Assembly: GCA_030248215.1 (NCBI GenBank)
Contig: JASANG010000850.1
Location: forward strand, 62,001-126,000
Direction: 5' to 3'
Length of the DNA: 64,000 nucleotides
Source: Enoplolaimus lenunculus
Taxonomy: Eukaryota > Nematoda > Enoplea > Enoplida > Thoracostomopsidae
The stretch's first letter is position 1. The number at the start of each line of letters is the position of its first letter. Under the pieces are notes generated by a model. That model made no database searches. It was given only the letters and a program-made list of their open reading frames with translations, and was not told the origin of the DNA. Of the stretch, positions 59,101 to 64,000 are shown in pieces. A program made the position numbers and the translations under genes.

Positions 59101-62100
59101 TTGGCCGTTGAAACTGAATTAAAAAGTTCTAAATTTTTATAGCAACAGAAAACGCTGCGTAAAAAATAGTACTGTTTATGCAAGTTATTTTTTAAAAATT
59201 CACTCAATTGCCCGTATTTTACAGTTTTTTGACAAAACGAAATATGTATATTCTGTTGTTTATCAACATTAAACAACTGATTAGAATGCAACAGAAGCGG
59301 CTATTCAAATTATGGAATAAAACAGTGCGAGTTTCGTTATACTTGACGTCCGGCGCCGTACGTCATCCATCCGGCGCCGTTCGTCGCCGTTGGCCACCCG
59401 TCCGGCGCAGTCCGTCACCGCCCCGCCACCCGCCGCGCGCCCCCCCGCGCCCCGCCGGCCACCCGCCGGCGCAGCCGCACCACCGGCGCCCCGCCCGGCC
59501 CCCCCCGCCACCGCCCACCCCCCCCGCCCCCCCCCCGCCCCCCCCCCCCGCCGGCCCCCCCCCCCGGCCCCCCCCCGCGCCGCCGGCCCCCCCGGCCCCG
59601 TCCGTCGCCGTTCGTACCATAAGTTATCGTACAAGAGTTATTTGTATACGGTACCTTACGGTGACGGACGGCGCCGGACGTCAACAAAAGTATAGCGCAA
59701 CCCTTATTGCGATCGGGACCAAGTCAGATTTGAAAATCAGACCACCTCACTGAATATATATATATATAATATATATATGTATATATATATATATATATAT
59801 CCGGCATTTATTACGCCGGATCTTCCGGTCAAATTTTTCACAAAATCCATTTAATTATAAAATATTGTCGATTTTGTGTACGTAAAACATTTTCTCTGCG
59901 TTTGAAGCCGTTGTTTTTTTGTTTCGTTTCTAACTTCGTTCCATATAAATGATGTTAGTGAAGACGAATTTGGTAAAATACAACACGAGAAAGCGCGTTT
60001 GTAGAATTTAATGTTAATAAAATAGAAAAATTAAAGACTTAAAGAATGAAAGTTGTGGTTATATTTGAAAATTATACTTTATATTGAATCGAAACCCGAA
60101 TTTTGTTCGCAGTTAGTCAACAATGTAATTAATTTAATTTATACCCTTTCTTTCCTTTGGTTTTAAATTTTATTGAGCCCAGTTAATAAAGATTTAAATA
60201 TACAGATTTATATATATATAATACTAATTTTTTGATTGTTGGATTTCGCCAATGTAAAGAACAGGGGCGGAACAGTATTATAAGCTTATTCCTAAGCCTA
60301 AACCAACGCCTAAGCCTAAGCCAAGCAAAAAAATTAGTCTGAAGCTTAAGCTTATTCTATTCTAGTCCCACAGAATAATGTTCCGCCCCAGATGTTTACA
60401 TGGACCTTGATATTTTAAGAATGATATCAAGGCAGTAATTTATGTGACTTCCTTATTATTTTTCAACATTCATTCTTAAAATTGTCAAAAATTAGCCAAA
60501 AAAATATTAATAAATGTCCAATAAGCAGATGATAATACTTGATATATAAACAGACATGTAGATTGTTTTCAATGCAATTAATTAATTATTTCAGAAACTG
60601 CAAAACGAAAATCACATTAAATATACGCCAGCATTTAACGCATTTTAACACATATTCGTGTGTATATATATTTTTGAGACTGCATTTTAAGACAGTAAGC
60701 TATTAATCATTGCGTCGTCGTGCAGTAAAATATTATACACTGTGGTTTTATGGCAATTTTCGTGTTTGCGTTTGGTAAATTTTTCAGATACGGCCCCTGT
60801 TTGGTTTTCTACTCTCACACTGTAAATTCCGGTGAGTTGATTTTAACTCAAAATGAGTTGAATCACTCAGTCTGAGTTAGGACTATCAGAACTCAGAATT
60901 TTGAGTTGATTCAATTCATTCTGAGTTAATTAAGCAGCTCACCCAGGGTCAACTCAACTCACAGTGAGAATCAAGTCAACTCAGAGTGAGTTAAAGTTTA
61001 CTGTTATTAACTCAGAAATAACTAACTTTCCGTCTGAGTTGATTAAATAACTCACTGCAATTTACAGTGCAAGCATCCATATCCAGTTGTGTGAAACCGT
61101 GAAAAAGATATATTAATTTGTCCGTTTGAAGTGTTGTCTACTGGTGAAATATTTATCATTTATTTTAGGACTATTAAAATATACACTGTAAATCCTAGTG
61201 AGGTGATTTGAACTCAAAATGAGTTGAATCACTCAGTCGTCTGAGTTAGGACCTTTAGAACTCAGAATTGTGAGTCAATAAAATTCACTCTGAGTTAATT
61301 ATTCAACTCACCCAGAATCAAATGAACTTAGAGTTGGAACCAACTTAACTCACAGTGCGTTACTGTTTATTGTTATTAACTCAGAAATAACTAACTTTCC
61401 AGCTGAGTTAATTAATCAACTCATTAGAATTTACAGTGATTTATGGTAAATGTTGAAAATGAAAACAAATATAAGATTCAAATAACATCGTTGGGGGCAT
61501 GGAGTGTTCATAAATGGGGGCTTTTTATTCAGCATCACTGAGGAATATTAAACGTCGTAACACATACCACTTGTAAGCAGTTATTTATGTCTAACAGATT
61601 GAAATTTTTGCCAATTTAAACAACACTAAATAGTCAAGAGTAAATACATGCACTGTAAAAAATGGTGAGTCAAATTGACTCTCTCGGAAATAGGCTTTTC
61701 CTGACAACACAAACTGAGTCAAATTCGACTCCGCCAGAGTCAAATTCGACTCAGTGAGCAATTCAGTGAATCAAATTTGACTGTGGCGGAGGCGAATTTT
61801 GACTCAGTTTGAGTTGTCAGGAAAAGCCTATTTCGGAGAGAGTCAATTTGACTCCCAATTTTTTGCAGAGTCGTTTTGGGCAAAAGTATACTATAATTTG
61901 CTATGTTCTACACATTAAAGGGCCCATGTAAAGACCAGGGGTGGAACGTTTTTCTGTGGGACTAGAATAGAGTAAGCTTAAGCTTTAGACTTATTTTTTT
62001 TGCTTAGGCTTAGGAATATGGTCATTCTTTCGCTTAGGACAAGGGTTAGGCTTAGGCTTAGGAATATGCTTTACTGTTCCGCCCCTGTTATTTACATTGA

Positions 62101-63344
62101 CCTATGAAAGAATAGAAACCAATATGCTGTAGGTTTTTGACCTACACGCCATTATTTTAGGAAGCGTAAATTACTGAAATTCGGGAAAATTATGCAAATT
62201 TTTGACGAAAATAATTTTTTAGTGAAATTTTAGATAAAATTGCATGCTTTTGTTTAGAATTATTTATAAACATTTGGTTTCGATTAAATCAAATGTTTCA
62301 CATTATTTTCAAATGTGTGCAGCATCTATCGCCAGTTAATAATTACACTGTAAATCCCAGTGAGTTGATTTTAACTCAGAATAAGTTGAATTACTCAGTC
62401 TGTGTTAGGATTATCAAAACTCAGAATTATAAGTTGGTTCAAGTCAATCTGAGTTAACTTATCAACTCTCCCGGAATCAAATCAACTTAGAGTGAAAATC
62501 AACTCAACTCAGAGTGAGTTAATGCTTCTTGTTATTAACTCAGAAATAACTAACTCGCTAGCTGAATTGATTATTCAACTAATTGGAATTTACAGTGTAG
62601 ATACGTGCATGAATTCACAGGTTTAACCCAATGTTAATAACAGGGAAGCTGGTTAATGAAACGCAACCTCTGTCTCTCGTAAACAGCAAAATAATTTAAT
62701 TTTGAAAATTTTCTAGTTTAGAATAGGAACATTTTTGGTTCAAGGTTTGGAAATTTTTTTAAATATTGAATTTCAGTGAGTTGATTTTAACTCAGAATGA
62801 ATTGAATCCATTAAGCGCTCGGAGCTCTTCTGAATTAGGTCTTTTAAAACTAAAATTTCTGAATTGCTTGAATTCATTGTTATTTGTGAGTCAACTCAAC
62901 TCAGAGAAAGAATCAACTCAACTGAGAGTGAGAGTTAATGTTTACTGACAGTAATTCCGAAACAACCAACTCGCTATTAACTGAATTGGTTAATCAACTC
63001 ATTGGAATTTACAGTGTCAAGTTTTGTTCTAAACATATTGTATTACTTAAAATAATTAGCAGATTTCGACGAAAACGTGTCCGCTGGTTTAATTGTGCCA
63101 AAAAATTGTAACGCCCCACAAACTTACCAATATTTTCCCAACAATTTGATAAATCTGTTGTTGTTGTTGTTGACAACGCTGTACCACTGTTGGCGATAGG
63201 AGGTTGAACTGCGGAAAGATCTGAAGGTTCTACTGTCATTGTTGAAGTTGATCCATCTCGTTGGGAATGGGATCCGTTCGAGAAATAATGGTTTTGTATT
63301 GGGGACGCAAGTCGCTTGAATAACATAGTATCTCCTGCAGCCAT
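52733..63344 (-). CDS. Hox1: Hox1/labial homeobox transcription factor, 4 exons
   Basis: Sequence-specific nuclear regulator of anterior body patterning (labial class; C. elegans CEH-13 is the nematode member). Exons on the minus strand: 63344-63128, 57645-56443, 55285-55053, 53122-52733. They sum to 2043 nt, 680 residues plus TAA. Phases 1, 1 and 0 join cleanly. The ATG is preceded by an in-frame TAA eight codons upstream. [13 protein letters not shown] (about 458-470) is the hexapeptide that binds PBC proteins. The homeodomain (about 508-567) reads [18 protein letters not shown] and ends [14 protein letters not shown], with labial-type residues throughout. Drosophila labial is of similar length (about 630). 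The exon 2 donor is the only uncertain junction: GTCAGT after 56443, or GTAATA after 56428, both in frame. Confidence 0.95.
53221..53474. mobile_element. F4 MITE (Hox1 intron 3)
   Basis: CACTGTAAATTCCGGTGAG to TTGGAATTTACAG followed by TA; contains TTGATTAATCAACTC. Confidence 0.92.
53655..54017. mobile_element. F13 MITE-like element with ~40-bp inverted ends (Hox1 intron 3)
   Basis: GGCGTAGCCCAAGTCGTAAT with CCCAATTCCGAATTGGG at left; CCCAATTCGGAATTG with ATTACGACTTAGGCTACG at right. Single copy here. Confidence 0.7.
54158..54483. mobile_element. F2b hAT-like MITE (Hox1 intron 3)
   Basis: CAGGTCTGCGCTCGGTTCC at left, CCTCCGGTTGCACCCTG at right, with TTTTGCATAATTTTGCTAAA shared with 24044-24367. 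Confidence 0.8.
54576..54827. mobile_element. F1b MITE (Hox1 intron 3)
   Basis: GGTCAATGTAAAGAACAGGG to CCTGATCTTAGGC; three blocks of GCCTAA-like sequence. Confidence 0.85.
55053..55285 (-). CDS. Hox1: Hox1 exon 3 (homeodomain residues 1-44)
   Basis: Begins [10 protein letters not shown], has a run of eight His, then the homeodomain arm and helices 1-2 through LNLNETQ. The donor CAG/GTAAAT lies exactly after homeodomain Gln44. Confidence 0.95.
55323..55564. mobile_element. F1a MITE, cleanest TTAGGC array (Hox1 intron 2)
   Basis: TGGCCCATGTATAGAACAGG to CTGTTCTATGCATGGGCCT; flanks CTCATTAA and CTTATTAA (seven of eight). Core 55405-55515 has more than ten TTAGGC units, most exact. Confidence 0.95.
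55812..55915. mobile_element. F2b fragment (Hox1 intron 2)
   Basis: CAGAGTGAAACCGGAGGTG and GAGCCGGAGATGAGGCG, then GCCAATATCTGCTC. The far end is missing. Confidence 0.6.
55981..56421. mobile_element. F5 MITE abutting the Hox1 exon 2 donor
   Basis: ATAGTGACCCGAATACAAGG to CGTGTCACTACAG followed by TA at 56422. It ends about 20 bp from the favoured donor, or 5 bp from the alternative donor. Confidence 0.88.
56443..57645 (-). CDS. Hox1: Hox1 exon 2 (Gln/Ala/Ser-rich region and hexapeptide)
   Basis: About 400 residues with long Gln runs (near residues 225-290), Ala runs and Ser/Thr/Gly-rich parts, then YSSGFGPAG and the TYKWM hexapeptide about 50 residues before the homeodomain. Such low-complexity N-termini are usual in labial proteins. 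Acceptor TTTCAG at 57646-57651. Confidence 0.9.
57807..58060. mobile_element. F4 MITE (Hox1 intron 1)
   Basis: CACTGCAAATTTCAATGAAT to GGGATTTACAGCG, TA on both sides; has TTGATTAATCAACTC at the left. Confidence 0.92.
58224..58456. mobile_element. F4 MITE (Hox1 intron 1)
   Basis: CACAGTTTAAATTCCATTGAG to TTGGAATTTACAGTG. Confidence 0.88.
58491..58738. mobile_element. F4 MITE (Hox1 intron 1)
   Basis: CTGTAAATTTCAATGAGTA to CTGAAATTTACAGTG, in the opposite orientation to its neighbour at 58224-58456. Confidence 0.88.
58922..59106. mobile_element. F1b MITE (Hox1 intron 1)
   Basis: AGCCCATTGTAAACATCTGG to CTGTTCTTTACATTTGGCC; flanks TTTGAAAC and GTTGAAAC (seven of eight). Confidence 0.9.
59323..59704. 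mobile_element. F7 Harbinger-like MITE with C-rich core (Hox1 intron 1)
   Basis: GTTTCGTTATACTTGACG at left, AAAGTATAGCGCAACCC then TTA at right; CCGTACGTCATCC and GTGACGGACGGCG arms. Bases about 59415-59605 are over 90 percent G+C, with runs of C on this strand; long Pro/Gly/Ala frames there are compositional. Confidence 0.7.
59755..59801. repeat. (AT)n microsatellite
   Basis: AT run with two small interruptions. Confidence 0.9.
60247..60406. mobile_element. F1b MITE (Hox1 intron 1)
   Basis: CGCCAATGTAAAGAACAGGG to CCAGATGTTTACATGGACC, short GCCTAA core. Confidence 0.9.
60818..61069. mobile_element. F4 MITE (Hox1 intron 1)
   Basis: CACTGTAAATTCCGGTGAG to CTGCAATTTACAGTG. Confidence 0.93.
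61184..61438. mobile_element. F4 MITE (Hox1 intron 1)
   Basis: CACTGTAAATCCTAGTGAG to TTAGAATTTACAGTG, preceded by TA. Confidence 0.93.
61651..61870. mobile_element. F3 palindromic MITE (Hox1 intron 1)
   Basis: CACTGTAAAAAATGGTGAGT to CAATTTTTTGCAGAG. The arms share a private variant (CCTGACAACAC at left, TTGTCAGG at right). Confidence 0.9.
61921..62102. mobile_element. F1b MITE (Hox1 intron 1)
   Basis: GGCCCATGTAAAGACCAGGG to CCCTGTTATTTACATTGACC; TTAGGCTTAGGCTTAGG core. Confidence 0.9.
62346..62597. mobile_element. F4 MITE (Hox1 intron 1)
   Basis: CACTGTAAATCCCAGTGAG to TTGGAATTTACAGTG, TA on both sides. Confidence 0.95.
62766..63016. mobile_element. F4 MITE, 110 bp inside intron 1 from the exon 1 donor
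   Basis: TGAATTTCAGTGAGTTGAT to TTGGAATTTACAGTG; the first bases of the left end are lost. Confidence 0.85.
63128..63344 (-). CDS. Hox1: Hox1 exon 1
   Basis: Encodes residues 1-72 plus one base, [15 protein letters not shown] to NCWENI. Donor is ATTG then GTAAGT. The carried G joins AG of exon 2 to make Glu. Confidence 0.88.
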
Positions 63345-64000
63345 ACTGATATCACCGTTTAATAATGCTTAATACTCATGGGTTTTTTAAATTTACATTT
63401 CATATTTAAGCTTTTAGAAGAATTTTTTCTAAAAAATATAAAAAATACAGGGTTTTCGGAGAAGAAATGGAGTTCAATTTTTCGGCAAAATATATCATTC
63501 ATAATTGCTTTAGTTATTGATTTGTTATAGAAATTCAATTGTTTTATTAAGCACCCGTATTCTCTCAACTGTATTACCTGTTACCATTTGGTGATAGGTC
63601 TTATAACTTTCGAACCAGTGATTGCTGAGGCTCAAAATTCAGCACATTTTTCGCATATGATTTGATCTACTCCTGTACCAATTTTTGAGTTCATTAACAA
63701 CTGTAATAGTTCAGTGAGTTTGAAAACCTATTACTAATACGGATTATAATTGCTATATACATTTAAGAATATGGTTAGGCTTAGCTTATGAATACGCTTA
63801 TAATACTGTTGCGCCCCTGTTTTGTTCATTGGCCGGCTTAGTCTTAGACTTAGGCTTAGGCTTAGGAATATGCTTATCAATAAAACTGTAACCAGAAGAT
63901 TTAATTAATGATCAGGCTTTTACAATTAATCAATAAAAACCTCCTAAAGGTTAAAAATAAATTTTTACTCTGCAACGAGTAGTTTACGATTTCATTGCTT
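63345..64000. other. Upstream region of Hox1 with F1 fragments
   Basis: 5' flank of Hox1 (minus strand). The only repeat is an F1b right end (about 63768-63834, TTGCGCCCCTG and TTCATTGGCC) followed by another TTAGGCTTAGGCTTAGG tract to 63871. No promoter motif stands out. Confidence 0.5.

Noticed and set aside
59208-59753. Pro/Ala- and Gly-rich open frames on both strands
   Set aside because: They come from the C-rich block inside an F7 element and are compositional.

Overview
The window is eukaryotic, AT-rich animal DNA: split genes with GT-AG introns, no operons, and a very high load of short non-autonomous transposons (MITEs). Two host genes can be read with confidence. A Hox1/labial gene whose hexapeptide is TYKWM, as in protostome labial genes, points to a protostome. 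Many degenerate tracts of TTAGGC/GCCTAA, the telomere repeat known from nematodes, make a nematode (or close ecdysozoan) the best guess. All of these tracts sit inside transposons or scattered fragments, so the species call stays tentative.

Left part (2.7-20.6 kb, + strand): a 23-exon gene for a FYVE/RhoGEF/PH protein of the FGD5/FGD6 type. The conceptual product is about 1481 residues: a long low-complexity, proline-bearing N-terminus, then DH, PH, FYVE and a second PH domain. Every exon junction proposed keeps the reading frame. Its introns hold hAT-like, Harbinger-like and unclassified MITEs, a tRNA-related SINE copy and simple repeats.

Middle (20.6-52.7 kb): about 32 kb with no recognisable host gene. 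It is a patchwork of at least ten MITE families, a 29-bp minisatellite, microsatellites, two tRNA-related SINE copies and one possible fossil LTR. The most striking family (called F1 here) is a 90-300 bp hAT-like MITE with ends GGCCCATGTA and 8-bp target duplications; its core is TTAGGC-like telomere sequence.

Right part (52.7-63.3 kb, - strand): a four-exon Hox1/labial gene (about 680 residues) whose homeodomain is split by an intron between residues 44 and 45. Its 5.5-kb first intron is almost filled by MITEs, including seven copies of one family (F4). Some F4 copies carry a TTGATTAATCAA palindrome resembling PBC/Hox composite sites. The two genes face tail to tail and show no functional link.

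Family labels used below, all named here: F1 telomere-like hAT MITE; F2 CCGGAACC hAT MITE and its CCTCCGG variant F2b; F3 palindromic TA-flanked MITE; F4 GAGTTGA TA-flanked MITE; F5 GACCCGAATAAG TA-flanked MITE; F6 ACAAGAGTG MITE; F7 GGGTTGCGC Harbinger-like MITE; F8-F13 rarer families. No transposase gene was recognised.
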